A stretch of DNA of 64,000 bases from Sabellastarte sp. h YS-2021 (GCA_964017235.1 OZ024928.1:84377566-84441565), one strand, 5' to 3'; counted from the stretch's first letter, positions 21,699-32,667 are shown. Notes: generated by a model not told the origin, from the letters alone. Made by a program: numbers and translations.

Positions 21699-22609
21699 AG
21701 GCCATAGCTGACTTCCTCCTGTACTTGTTTCAGGTCAGGAAGTTACAACCAGGCACCATTGATGGCTACAGATCAGCCATTGCTGACAAGTTAGGCAATG
21801 TACCTATCAATGTCAGCAGAGATGAGAATCTCACCCGTCTCCTCGATAGTTTCCATAGAGACAGACCCAAGGGCAGGAGGGGCATCCCCTCCTGGAACTT
21901 GTCCCTGGTTTTACACCAGCTGACCAAGGCACCTTTTGAACCCTTAAAGGAGGCTTCATTGAAACACTTGACTTTCAAGACTGTTTTTCTACTAGCCCTG
22001 GGTTCGGGTAAACGCAGAAGTGAGATTCATGCTTGGTTACACAAAAACATCAGACACCAAGCAGATTGGTCCAAGGTGTCCTTATACCCCTCGCCCAGTT
22101 TTCTGTCCAAGAATCAGCTGGCCAAGGAGGGTCCAGATAGTGTGGCCCCGATGGTCATCCCAGCCCTGGCCCCCACTCTGGATAAATCACTCAAGGGTGA
22201 CAGGTCACTGTGTCCTGTTAGAGCTTTGCGCGCTATTATTTGGACAGGACCTCTGACCTCAGGCAGAGCAAGGAGTTGGTTTTTGTCTCCTTCAAGAAGG
22301 GCTTTGACAAGGACATCTCCCCTGCCACGGTCTCCTCATGGATCAAACAAACTGTGATCCTTTGTTATGAGCTCTCTGACCAAGAGGCCCTCTCACTACA
22401 TCATGTTAAAGCCCATGATGTAAGGGCCTTTGCTGCTTCTAGAATTTAGGTCTGGAATTTCCTTAGACCAAATCTTATCAGCTTGCCACTGGAAATCACA
22501 CAACACCTTCACACAATTCTATCTGAAGGATGTGGACTGGGCTGACTAAGAGCTTTTCCATTTAGGTCCTGTTGTGGCTGCTCAGCAGATCCACCAACAG
22601 GCCCAATAA
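21410..22609 (+). pseudogene. DIRS copy B1: tyrosine recombinase, broken
   Basis: Starts overlapping the RT tail in frame 2 and has three TGA/stop codons between 21547 and 21635. Two of these look like CGA or TCA codons altered to TGA when compared with copy B2 at 44280-44320. The frame is open 21674-22230 with the catalytic Arg in GSGKRRSEIHAW. It shifts near 22230 to frame 1 (SFKKG, HDVRAF with His and Arg), shifts again near 22443, then reads ACHWKSHNTFTQFYLKD with the nucleophile Tyr. A TAA at 22547-22549 precedes the family C-terminus, which ends at 22607-22609. All active-site residues remain readable, but at least six lesions rule out function. Confidence 0.85.
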
Positions 22610-22612
22610 TGA

Positions 22613-23335
22613 GGAGACACTCCCTGTAAATATGTACATAGTGTATATACTGATACTTAGATAAATATAAATCAATCAAAAAAAAACAAAAAAACAAACA
22701 AATTGTGACATGCTTCCTTTGGGAGGTTTATTTCTTGGGACTGAACTCATCCCTCTCTTCCCCAACTCGGAGCAGTAATGCCTGTAGAGAAAAGGGGGGG
22801 CAGTGTCGGTCGAACCCTCCGGTTAACCAGAATCTGGGTAACGACCTTTAGGCCTTATTGGGCTCCCTGGCTCAGGGCTACCTAGGCCGTAGAAGTTGTT
22901 AGTTTTGAGTTCTTTTAAGTCCCTAGTAACTTACCCGCCGGCCAAGCAGTAGTTATTCAGCAATTGTCCATTGGATAGGATGTATTAACGCAATAAAACT
23001 GCAAATTTAATAAGTAAATTCAATTTTTATAAATTAATACCCTATCCAATGGACAGACAAGACCCTCCCATCCGGCCCTGCTATCAGCTTACTAGGGGTC
23101 TAATAGGTTTAGACAACGAAAAAAAGATGCGATGAAGTCATTCTGACTAGACAGGAAGTATGCACGAGGTGACACCTGACGAATGTACACTCTGGACCGG
23201 TCCTGCCGGTATTTATACAGAATGACTTTTTCTGTCGTTTGGCGGGACCAGTTGCGCCGACCGGTAAAGCAATTGTCCATTGGATAGGGTATTAACTTAT
23301 AACAATTTAATTTACTTATTAAATTTGCAATTTTG
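22613..23335 (+). mobile_element. DIRS copy B1: 3' tail, ICR and terminal inverted repeat
   Basis: CAATTGTCCATTGGATAGG occurs at 22961-22979 and again at 23270-23288. Segment 22996-23055 is the inverted complement of about 23272-23333 (AAATTTAATAAGTAAATT, ACCCTATCCAATGGACA). Between them is the terminal block with GGTCTAATAGGTTTAGACA and TGACTTTTTCTGTCGTTTGG, which recurs inverted at the left end of copy B2 (41560-41740) and at 30480-30780. Confidence 0.8.
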
Positions 23336-24430
23336 TGTACACCTGGCCGTCATCACCACTCAGCAAAATCTAATGACTGTAGAGGCTTGTAATTTCGTGC
23401 ACTTGTTCATACTATCAAAAACAAGAGCTGCTTAGATTTTGGGAGCTATCTGATGAAAATTGACTGATTTATGAGCGATTATCTCACAGATATCAATCAG
23501 AAAGCTTAAAATTCATGTGAAACCCACCATTATCTTCTTTCGTATTGCATTTTCAGCCATAAAATGTATTGGGAGGTAGTAAGAAACCATAAGTGGAGAA
23601 TCTAGAAAGAAAGTTAAAATTCCCCGACCTCCTTGTAGGAGTCAAACTGGGGTCATCAAATAGCATTTTATGGGTTTTTTTTTACCTTGTATCTCCTTTA
23701 TTATTGGTTTTACAGCTTTAGAATGTAACAGGTATTGAGAAACCATATGTGGAGAATCTATATAGCCAGTCAAATTTACTCCCTGAACCCGCCCCCATGG
23801 GTCAAACTGGGGTCATAAAATAGCAGATTTTTTTTCTTTTTGCCTTATATCTCCTTCATTATTGCTTCTGCAGCTTTAGAAAGTATTGAGAGGTACTGGG
23901 AGAGTCTATATATCTTTTCAGATTTACCCCCCCCCCCCCTATGGGTCAAACTATGGTCATAAAATAGTAGATTTTTTTTCCTTTTGCCTTATACTCTCCT
24001 TTATTATTGCTTCACGTTAACTCTGAAGACTGAAGATAAAGTATGTGGTGAGCTAGTATTTTCTAACATGTATGATTATATCCCCTGACAAAAATCAGTT
24101 TCAGAAATGGACCTTTGGGTAGACCAAAACACAATACTTTCAGTTGACATTTAACTTTTGTATGAGGCTGATAAAGACCCCAGCCAGCAACTTTTTCCAC
24201 ATTTTAAATTTATTTTGTTGTGTAAGTTGGAAGTGGTGCAACTAACATCAAACTGCACTACATATAACTTGGGTAATTTAAACTGGTAGTTGACCTGTGA
24301 GCTGTAAGAAACTCACTAATATTATGATACTGAATTTTGGCATCCACATTCATTGGCTATGAGACAAAATTTTCAACTATATGAACCTGCTCTTTGACCT
24401 TTGTCAGAGTTGAATGACTTAAAAAACTTC
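23336..24430. repeat. Degenerate tandem repeat, about 150-bp unit, 3 copies
   Basis: Between about 23530 and 24010 the phrase TGGGTCAAACTGGGGTCAT..AAATAGCA, a T-rich run, CTTTATTATTG and GCTTTAGAA recurs three times (23640, 23810, 23940). Flanks are AT-rich with no coding signal. Confidence 0.6.
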
Positions 24431-25070
24431 TTTCTGTTTGTATATGTGTTTGTAAATATATTTTCTTGGTGTTTTAGATACCTCCACTCACCACATTAAT
24501 ATGCAGACACCAGTCAGTTCTTAGGTCAATTGGGGTCATAATTGATTGTTTAGTATTTCATTACCCCTGTGGACATTATATTTGATATAATAATGACAGA
24601 CAATTAAACTCATGATTCTCCCAATGAATTGGTAAATAGTTCCTGCACGGTCATCGTCCATGTATGTGTCTGCAGAGATTTCTTGTGTTCAACCTACAAG
24701 CCACAATTTTTTTTTTTGGGGGGGGGGGGGGGGGGGTTCAAAATTTTCCAAGTGGCTTGCTATGGCAGAGATCTGGCCAACCTATTCTCTTGGTAGCCTA
24801 GGAGTTGAAATTATGCTCTATGAAAAATGTATCATCTAATAATTTCTTATGATCTAATTAAAGAAATTGAATGATTTTCGTTTTAGTGGATTACTAGAAA
24901 TTTAAGAAAATTGTTTTGAAAAATCGTTGCCAGTAAGTTGCCAGTGAAGTGTTAACATTTTAGTATGGTGAACAAATTTAAAATTATCTTACACACAATG
25001 TTGCTATATTTTATTTGAAATTTTTAGTTCAATATAATTGAGTCTTTACAGTTTCGAATCTTAGGTACCT
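24431..25070. repeat. Spacer with fragment of Helentron-like head
   Basis: GTCATCGTCC...GCAGAGATTTCTTGTG and CAACCTACAAGCCACA (24648-24705) match the opening of the element at 51359. A T10-G20 homopolymer follows at about 24706-24736, then GGCAGAGATCTGGCCAACC and TCTTGGTAGCC, also seen near 51520-51560. The rest is AT-rich and featureless. Confidence 0.5.
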
Positions 25071-25075
25071 TATTA

Positions 25076-26440
25076 ACGCTCGACGATAGGAGAGGGTTAT
25101 TGTAATCAGTTTGTTTCTGTCTGTCTGTCTGTCTGTCCGTCTGTCTGTCTGTGCACCGTTTCGCCCTTATAACTCAAAAACTATAACACCAATGAAGCTG
25201 AAATTTGGTGGGCAGGTATTTCATGGGGTACAGATGCATTCTTCCAAATTTTGTGTAATTTGTTTGAAAATTAAAGCCAGGAGAGAGTTTTTCTTATTTT
25301 TAATTGGGCTTTTACAGTGAAATCTGCTTCTCCAATCAATCAATAATCCACACACAATCAGCTTTGCTTCCCCCAATGCTTTATTAATGTGTGTATGTGT
25401 GTGTTGCTATGCTTGGTCACACATGTGAAAAATCAATATCATGACAGGATTTCTTCCTCATGAATTTTTGTGCAAAAAGAATTCCTCTGTAGCTATGAGT
25501 GTAATGTGAAGAACTTGTAATCCTATGTTTGGGGTTCAATACCATTCACTATTTTTTTTCAGTTTTTCTTTTTTAAGTATTTCTTTTTTTAGGCTTTTTA
25601 AAGAATTTCTTAAAGGTTTTGCTAGAAAGAAAAGAGAAAATTAAACACATTTAAATTTTTGGTGTCCAAAAAACACTTAACCAAGATGAGATGTCTACCC
25701 TTCATCACATACGTAAAAAATCAATATTTTGTTTCTGATGATGTCATTACTTAATGATGTCACAATGCAATTGTCATTGTGAGGTCACAAACCCTAGCTT
25801 GTGATATTTGCTGTCTTTAAGTAATAATATTTCTTCTCATTAAATTTATGTCTTGAAATTGACATAAAGATAATTGAGAGGGAGGTGGTGTATTCGCCAT
25901 GTTTATTTATTTCTGTTTTTTTGTTTGTTTGTTTGTTTCAATTTCTTGACAGTCCATCACAAAAAATTTACCCTGAGTGATTTTCACCAAGAAGTGGCTT
26001 TTAACCAATATTTTTACCTCTACCAGGAGTTTATGTTTTTGTGTGCTTTTCTGTCTATTTGTCTGTCTGTTTTTGGTGTTCAGATTACTCCAGAACTAAT
26101 GAACAGATCTTTATAAAAATTTTGTGGGTAGGACCTGGTCAAAGGAAGAAGTTACTAATTTTTGGGAAAGACCTGGATCATATTTTGGATACAAAAAAAA
26201 TCATGAATTTTTATAGGTCCAATTTCAATGTATTTTAATGATTTTAGCTTTCTACTTGATATTTCTTCAAAAGTAATGAATAAATTTTGATGTTAAATTT
26301 TAAGTAGGAAGGGGCTAGCCATGGGAAGGAGTGATTACATTTTAGGAAAATCTAGTTAATATTCTGGATACCAATAAGCCTGGATGTGTGTTATACTTTA
26401 TAACACTTGTGAGACTGGTCACATTGAGTCGAGCGTTTTG
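25076..26440 (+). mobile_element. Possible second Helentron-like family (CGCTCGAC...GTCGAGCG)
   Basis: Begins at CGCTCGAC (25077-25084) and ends near the complementary GTCGAGCG (26432-26439), followed by an imperfect GCTCTCTCTGAGTGC hairpin and ATCTTGTT. The interior has a CTGTCTGTCTGT tract followed by a module (AACTATAACACCAATGAAGC, AAATTTGGTGGGCAGG). A related module is at 26040-26190 (TTACTCCAGAACTAATGAAC, GGGTAGGACCTGGTCAAAGG). Similar modules occur at 35590-35740 and inverted at 47540-47880. No protein is encoded. Confidence 0.45.
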
Positions 26441-26599
26441 CTCTCTCTGAGTGCATCTTGTTAAGACTTGTAGAGAGTAGTGGCCATGCAATTAAAATCA
26501 CATTGACAAAAACAATCTAGACAATTCTTTTTAGTTTGTGCTTAAACCAATTCATTCTACTGAAACTGTGCCCCTCAAATAAAGGATGACATCCCCCTT

Positions 26600-27000
26600 T
26601 CTAAGTTAAAGGTAATCCTGCTGTCCTTATCCTTGGTCTGTCTCTTACCTTTGATACCATAAAACATAACCTACTTTTCATCATTTGGAAGCAGATTTGG
26701 TAGTCTACTTACAGCACTCATGTGGATTAAATCTTATCTTACAAAGAGAAGCAAAATATAACCATGGTTGGAAAATCACTCATATAATGAACAACTTGAC
26801 TTTGGTGTTCTACAAGGCTCTGTATTGGGTCCTTTGTAATTCACTCTATACACTTCAAGTTAAGACATGTTTTTAAACAAGTTTTCTGGGTTATCAACCA
26901 TCATATATGCTGATTACAGCCACTTACATTGATTTTAGACTAGATTCATTTATATCTGCCACAAATGAATTGCATCAATATCTCCATGAGGTTCAGTAAT
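26600..27000 (+). pseudogene. Non-LTR retrotransposon reverse transcriptase fragment
   Basis: Frame-shifting translation gives LGLSLTFDTIKHNLL, matching the DLSAAFDT-type palm motif of LINE RTs (about 26627-26670). Next come SLLTALMWIKSYLTKR (about 26700-26755), FGVLQGSVLGPL (about 26800-26838) and a degenerate YAD(D) box, IYADYSHLH (about 26907-26935). Spacing fits CR1/L2/Jockey-type elements; the exact clade cannot be told. Short, with stops; no endonuclease domain seen. Confidence 0.7.
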
Positions 27001-28340
27001 GGATGAAGTCCATTAAAGTTATGGTCCATCCTGACAAGATAGAGTTATATATATATAATATTGATATTTAGAGGAAATGTGAAGTGATCGTCCCATAATT
27101 TTACTGTTAATATACTTGGCAATCAAGTTACTTCAAGCAAATAAAGTTCCAAACCTGTATTTTATTGAACTCTTTTCCTTCACTCAACAAGTCTTTTCTA
27201 TTTGCAAATCGATTTCTGATGCGTAATCTCCACCAATTGACAGACTCTAAGGTGCAACTGAACAAAAACAATGTGAATAATAATAAGTCCAATAACATAC
27301 AGGTCATACCAAAAGAAGACACAGGGGTGACAGGAAGGCTATGGCAGACAGGCTTTTGTAAACAGATAAGTTTTGAGCTTTTTTATAAAGGAGGCGATAG
27401 ATGTTGCACTGTATACATTATTAGAAAGATCAGTCCAAAACTTGGGGGCATCATCAGGAAAACTATGGCCAAAGTGTTTGACTGACTTTAGAGTGAGAAA
27501 TGGAAAGGAGGAACTGTCAAGTATTGACCATACGAGTGACTATACACCTGGTACTGTAGGAGCAACTGCTAAGAAATAAGTGTGGCCCAAAATAGCTAGA
27601 AGAACTGTGTAAAAATTTATAAACCAATGTTCAGTTTTGAACATACAGCGATAATTGACAGGCAGCCAGTGGAGTCAATTTAGGATGGGTGTAACAGGAG
27701 CATACTTTCTAAGATTTGTGAATATCAGAAATTTAGCAAGAATTAGATGCCATGAAACTGTGACAACATCACTTGAAAATGTAATGATCAGCAGTAGTCT
27801 GGATCATTGTAGCTCTCTCCTGTGGAATCTTATACAAAAACAAATGAATGGTTTCTAAAAATCCAAAATGTTCTTTGAGTGTAGGAAGTACCCCTCGCAT
27901 AATCAGTACCAGTAGCAAACTGAAGGCCCTTCTTTGGCTGCTTGTACATATAAAAGTTACTACCTTCAAGCTAGCTGTGGTTATCTGAAAGGCAAAAGCT
28001 ACCCATTTTATTTACCTTTCTAACAGAAAATCCTCCTCAGCCAGCTCTCTAATTTTGCAATAACCCTCATCTGTCTCTGGCTAGTGTTTTTTAATTTTGA
28101 TTTTTATGGTCGTCTCTTATGGATTTGGTTGCAAGGGTTAAGTGCACAAAAGCAATGTCAGATTAACACAATTAAAATAAATAATTCCATCTCTGTCTTT
28201 TATTAATTACTTTCTAGGAATAAAATGGTGTCACAGTGTGGTAGACCTAGTAGGTAGTGTTTTATTTATGTTCAGATATGCATGCACTAAATTCCAGCTT
28301 CTGAGAGCAAATATTGATTGCTTCTTGACTTTTTGACCAA
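27001..28340. other. Dispersed-repeat-like sequence, no gene
   Basis: 27290-27740 has phrases (TCAGTCCAAAACTTGGGGGCAT, GACAGGCAGCCAGTGGAGTC, TTTAGGATGGGTGTAACA) that I recognise from a repeat common in animal genomes and usually linked to retrotransposon 3' regions. Its frames are short and not conserved-looking. I would not call a protein here. Confidence 0.35.
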
Positions 28341-29254
28341 CTTGTAACTAGATTCGGTATTTAAGGTATATTTTACTGACTCGGCATCTGGCTTGTTTCT
28401 TTAAGGAAAACTCGTGTATTTGACCGTTCCATAGGCCACGCCCACTTCCTGGTTTACGGTATTTTAGTTGTCTCCATGTCAGGCCTTGTCTGACAAACAA
28501 ATGGCGAAAATGGCGGGAAATGAAATGTAAACATTGAGTATTTCTAGATATAAGAGAAATAACACGCATTTTAAATGATTGGATGTAGCATATAATTAGA
28601 AATTATATAATAAAGTATATTTGCTTTATTGTGACAAAAATTATAAAATAAATAAATAAACAATTTATTGATCAAAACAAATCCTCGTGCATTGCAGTAA
28701 AATATAAACAATGGCAGCTTGGGAATATATGTATGCATTGCGGACATTTTAAAGTAGGTAGGATTGATGATATAATTTTTTTATGAAATTACACTGTGGT
28801 TTCTTTTTGTTCCATTGTCAGAAAGCAATAATATTTACAAATATGTCCCTAAAAATGACCACGTTTTTGTAATTCAAAATGGCGCCGATGAAAACCGGAG
28901 GAAATGATTGGTTGTTGCTATTGTAGTAAACAGGATGTTTGCCGATTTGCGGTATTTTGATTGACACCGTGGAAAGGTCCATAGCTAATTCTCGCACACA
29001 GCCTCACTTCCGGTCGCGATGTCGTAAAAATCAACTCGGTGAAAACAAACCTGTCAGGAAGACTGTTATCCACGTTTTTAATTTTCCTGATATTTAAACG
29101 TTTATATTATATGTCTTAGCAAATTCATCCTTAAAAGTTTGTTCTGCATATATTTGAGGTAAGTATATGGTTTTATGATGTAACTCTTGATATTAAGGTT
29201 GTATTTACGTTATATCACCTATTTTCGCCCATTGCATATACAAAAACTGCCTGT
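28341..29254. other. AT-rich region with two similar GC-richer patches
   Basis: Patches at 28425-28500 and 28870-29060 share CACTTCC, GCGGTATTTT / ACGGTATTTTA and AAAATGGCG motifs. TTTGAGGTAAGT at 29153-29164 is a good splice-donor match but lacks an associated coding exon. This could be a promoter or 5' non-coding exon or simply repeat; the evidence is thin. Confidence 0.25.
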
Positions 29255-29490
29255 CAGGAGTGCTTACATGTTTTACGTTGGAACAACTGATCGCCATCGC
29301 CGGATTATGGTCACCCCTGAATAACTACTTTGGAATTGTTTTTACTTCATTGTGCTTTGTTTTAAACTATAGGGATGAGAATTTTGGGGGGATACTTCAA
29401 TTTTATGGTTTTATGGTTTCACAACTATGTATGATTATACACTGATTATATGGGAAATAAACCTAAACTTACTTATGGTTACCTTAAATT
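29255..29490 (+). repeat. Dispersed repeat R3 (direct copy)
   Basis: GTGCTTACATGTTTTACG, CTGATCGCCATCGCCGGATT, ATGGTCACCCCTGAATAACT and TTACTTATGGTTACCTTAAA align in order with the reverse complement of 5320-5530. Confidence 0.65.
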
Positions 29491-29636
29491 GTAAATATTA
29501 ATGTATGTTGCTCTATATGCCATTTTTAAAAGTCTAACTTATCACTGATGTTGAAGAATACCAAAATACCCTTGCTATGGCTACCTTAATATTTAAATAT
29601 TTATTTAATAATAATATTTAATATATAATTTTGTTA

Positions 29637-29863
29637 CTGCTTCCCTGCATAAGTTGGCTGTGGGTCGTAAATTGGCCGCTACTCATGTAAATGTATCAAA
29701 CAGACAAATGTGTGGCTGCACAGGTTTTAAAAGTGGTAGTTATAATAAATCTTATTATAATAGACCATTCAAGAATGATACAGGCCTTTAGATTTATAGA
29801 AATTTCAAAATATGATGATGGCGGCCAACTTACGACCCGCGGCCAACTTATGCAGGGAAGCAG
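29637..29863. mobile_element. 227-bp MITE with about 42-bp TIRs and TA duplication
   Basis: The left TIR begins CTGCTTCCCTGCATAAGTTG; its complement ends at 29863, with three or so mismatches over 42 bp. TA flanks at 29635-29636 and 29864-29865. No ORF inside. Confidence 0.8.
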
Positions 29864-30029
29864 TATACTGTCAATGAGTATTTAAATTATAAAAATCGGA
29901 TGCTTTAAGTACCAGTACAATCAGTAAAAAAATTATCCATTATTGAGACATATTGCTCAAAGGTAAAATATTTTTTAAAGTCATATCAGAATTTTTTTTT
30001 TGTTTTCATTCTTGTATCAAAATATTAAG

Positions 30030-30110
30030 TGCCCCTCAGACTGGGAGACCTGGGTTTGATTCCCAGTGATGTGGAATGAGACATCATAGCTCAGTGACAG
30101 AGCACTCAGT
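30030..30110. other. tRNA-like halves in reversed order
   Basis: 30035-30072 reads like a tRNA 3' half with a B-box match (GGGTTTGATTCCCAG). It is followed 20 bases later by a tRNA 5' half with an A-box match (ATAGCTCAGTGACAGAGCACT, 30085-30105). No complete cloverleaf can be formed, so this is more likely a dimeric or rearranged tRNA-SINE piece than a tRNA gene. Confidence 0.4.
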
Positions 30111-30324
30111 CTGTTATTTTGTTGCTGCAATAGCAGCAATACTATAACATAAAAATTGTAAATATTTTTAAAGAAAATTTGCTTTTTTTGTATTGGTACA
30201 TATCTTACTGAGGACCTAACATGAGTTTAAAATACCCCTTTTTGACCCCAGCTAGTCATATTCCATTTTGTGTGTATTTAGCTTGTTGCCTGGACTATTA
30301 TGAGGGTTTCCAGGAGTTATTGAG

Positions 30325-30484
30325 CAGACTGTTGGGAGTGCTTATTTGTTTTCAGGTTGGTTTGATTGATCGCTGCTGCTGGATTGTGTGGTAGGGATGT
30401 TGGTTGGGGGTGTGACCGATTGATCGCTGCCGCTAGATTATATGGTAGGGATGTTAGTTGGGTGTGCGACCAATCCCACCAAAC
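30325..30484 (+). repeat. Dispersed repeat R3 (partial, internally duplicated)
   Basis: GGAGTGCTTATTTGTTTTCA is followed by two copies of GATTGATCGCTGCYGCT.GATT.TATGGTAGGGATGTT (30365 and 30418). It is related to 29255-29490. Confidence 0.6.
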
Positions 30485-30790
30485 ACCAAAAAAGACATCT
30501 ATATACTACCGGCAGGACAGATCACGGAGTGTGCATTCACTAGGTGTCACCTTGTACTTCCTGTGACATCATAGCATCTTTTTTGTTGTCTAGTCCTATG
30601 AAGACCCCTAATAGGCTGATAACGGGGCTGCTGGATGGGTGGGCCTTGCATATACAAATTGGATAGGGTATCAACTTATAAAAATTTAATTTACTTATTA
30701 AATTTGCAATTTTATTGCGTTGATACATCCTATCCAATGGACAAATGCTGAATAACTACCACTTGGTAGGCGGGTAAGATACTAGGAACT
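30485..30790 (-). mobile_element. Solo terminal/ICR fragment of DIRS family B
   Basis: Reverse complement of 22930-23240. It includes the ATCCTATCCAATGGACAA terminus (30726-30743), the AATTTACTTATTAAATTTGC block (30688-30707) and the GACATCATAGCATCTTTT to TGTCACC stretch. No coding part of the element is attached. Confidence 0.8.
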
Positions 30791-30829
30791 CCAGTGAATT
30801 CATAAACAAACCAAACTAAGAAGACCGGT

Positions 30830-31216
30830 TTTTGAACTCAAGGTCACTACGGCAAGGTCAAAGGTCAAATCAAGGTCAGATCATGACGTTGCACAACTAC
30901 ATCCCCTAACCAATGTCCCTACCAAGTATCAACTTCCTACACCTTACGGTTTCCGAGATATAGCCCGGACAAGATTTTTGAACTCAAGGTCACTACGGCA
31001 AGGTCAAAGGTCAAATCCTGGTCAGACCATGACGTTGCACACCTACACATCCTAACCAATGTCCCTACCAAGTATCAACTTCCTACACCTCACGGTTTCT
31101 GAGATACAGCCCGGACAAACTATTTCCCACCGCCCGGACGCCCGCCCGCCCGCCCGCCCATCCGGACACCATGGGTGAAAACAATACCCCAACAGCCCTT
31201 AAGGGCTGTGGGGTAA
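30830..31216 (+). repeat. Dispersed repeat R1 with GC-rich tract and terminal hairpin
   Basis: About 1.7 tandem units of roughly 145 bp (AAGGTCACTACGGCAAGG, ATGTCCCTACCAAGTATCAA), a CCCGCCCGCC tract (31140-31165), then a terminal hairpin with arms TACCCCAACAGCCCTTA and TAAGGGCTGTGGGGTA (31184-31216). Tandem units followed by a hairpin end suggest another rolling-circle-type non-autonomous element. Confidence 0.7.
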
Positions 31217-31473
31217 AAATAGTTCTGCATCTCAAAAAATATTAAAAAAATTTCTTTTCATGCATACCTGCAAAGGCATAATCAATTTACAGCAGTGGAT
31301 GTATGTTTCCATCTTATGTTAAAGCAATTTATATATGTTGAAATCGGACATAAAAAAATTACACAAAAATCAGTCGTTGAACTTATATCTGCTAACCTTT
31401 TCTATTTGGAAGGCTTTGGAAATGCACTTTTTTGTAGTCTTTATTTGATCAAAATTGATCGATAAATGCCAAT

Positions 31474-31753
31474 GCGGAGCCTAGGTCGGGAACAAGAGTC
31501 GGAGAGGGTCGGGGAAATATCAAACGTTTCATATTTCACCGACTCTCCGACAGGCCAGGAACTTACAACTGACCATATAAACATTGGTCTCGACCCTCCA
31601 AAAATGCTTAGTTACCGACCTGTCGGTAACCAAGGAATTTTCGAGGGTCAGGAGCAATGTTTACATAGTCGGGTAGGGTCAGTTGTAGTTTCAAGGCCTG
31701 GAAGACATGTTCGATATTTTCCCGACCTTCCCTGTTCCCGACCTAGGCTCCGC
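31474..31753. mobile_element. 280-bp full-length foldback element
   Basis: Starts GCGGAGCCTAGGTCGGGAAC and ends with its complement. Complementarity continues inward through AAATATC, CCAGGAACTTACAACTGACC and ATGTTTACAT-type blocks to a perfect central palindrome GTTACCGACCTGTCGGTAAC (31612-31631). The whole element can fold on itself. The ORF across it is a by-product. Confidence 0.75.
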
Positions 31754-31796
31754 CACCCCCCCCCCCTTCCAGGTAACTGGCTTATCCTAGTCACTT

Positions 31797-31960
31797 AGCC
31801 GCCGCCACAGTGAGTAGAGATTTTCTTGTTACCCCTCTAGAGGCCAGGGTATTTATAAGTATTAAGTAGACTTCTCAAATTTGCAGGATGTGTTCATCAT
31901 TACAAAACCTTGACTGGAAATATAACAATAAAATATTTTTTTAAAAAAAATATGGATTAC
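31797..31960 (+). repeat. Helentron-like head fragment
   Basis: TTAGCCGCCGCCACAGTGAG, TTGTTACCCCTCTAGAGGCC, CTCAAATTTGCAGGATGTG and GTTCATCATTACAAAACC match the opening of copy 1 (10645-10910) and of copy 2 (46230-46260). The rest of the element is missing. Confidence 0.6.
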
Positions 31961-32483
31961 AGGGTGGGTAGGTAAATTTTCACCACATGTCTGAATAGAA
32001 TAAATAACCCTTCTCTACTCTACACAATTAGCAACCTTTATACACCCAAGTTAAATTACTCAAGCCACAAATAAGCCTGACCTTAATGAATATTCATTAG
32101 TTCACTCTATGAAAGTTCCTCACAACCATGGCATCAGACCAAGACTCGTGCATATTCATGATTAAATACTATAACACCAGTCGATCAGTGCATGTACGTA
32201 CTTACAAATCCAAAAATAAAACCATAACCACAAAATCTTTAAAACAAAAATAATCAGAAGCTCTGTAAAATACCTTTCTAATGATGTACATAATATATCT
32301 GTAGCTTACAGAGTTTTTAAGATATTAAACGAATAACTGGCACCTGTTCATTATTTTTAATGCTGTTAAAACCCCCTATTTTCGCCCACCTTAGAAAGCT
32401 TAAAACACTATTTTAAAATATTTGTTCCTGATGGTAAAACACTATTTCGTAGATCCATCTGTATGTTTTTAATAGAAATTCAA

Positions 32484-32537
32484 TTTAATATGTGTTATGC
32501 AAGGAAACATATATTTCCTTGCATAACACATATTAAA
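32484..32537. repeat. Perfect 24-bp inverted repeat (hairpin) upstream of PARP1
   Basis: Arms 32484-32507 and 32514-32537 are exactly complementary (TTTAATATGTGTTATGCAAG...), with a 6-base CATATA loop. Pairing extends outward about 10 more bases with two mismatches. It lies 130 bp before the PARP1 start codon. Possible readings: a fold-back insertion, a cruciform, or a short hairpin transcript. Confidence 0.9.
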
Positions 32538-32549
32538 CTGCATTTCTGT

Positions 32550-32667
32550 CAAAATACGGTTTGTTTTCACCTAGCTGCCGCAAATCGGCTGGGGATTTCC
32601 GCGGAAGTGACGTTTGCCTTTGGACGAGAATATTTTGTCTTGGCTACTGTGAGCTTTTACACAAACC
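32550..32667 (+). promoter_or_regulatory. Probable PARP1 promoter/5' UTR
   Basis: A local rise in GC between AT-rich flanks, with CCGCGGAAGTGACGTTT at about 32599-32615. It combines an ETS-type GGAAGTG with a CRE-like TGACGT, common in housekeeping promoters. No TATA box is evident. The transcription start cannot be fixed from sequence. Confidence 0.4.

Noticed and set aside
27165-27485. 106-codon ORF
   Set aside because: Lies in sequence resembling a widespread dispersed repeat; no domain or codon pattern recognised.
29040-29164. Possible non-coding first exon ending at GTAAGT
   Set aside because: Only the donor-like hexamer supports it; the surrounding text resembles dispersed repeat R3.
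31466-31798. 110-codon ORF
   Set aside because: Spans the 280-bp foldback element; coding appearance follows from its GC-rich arms.
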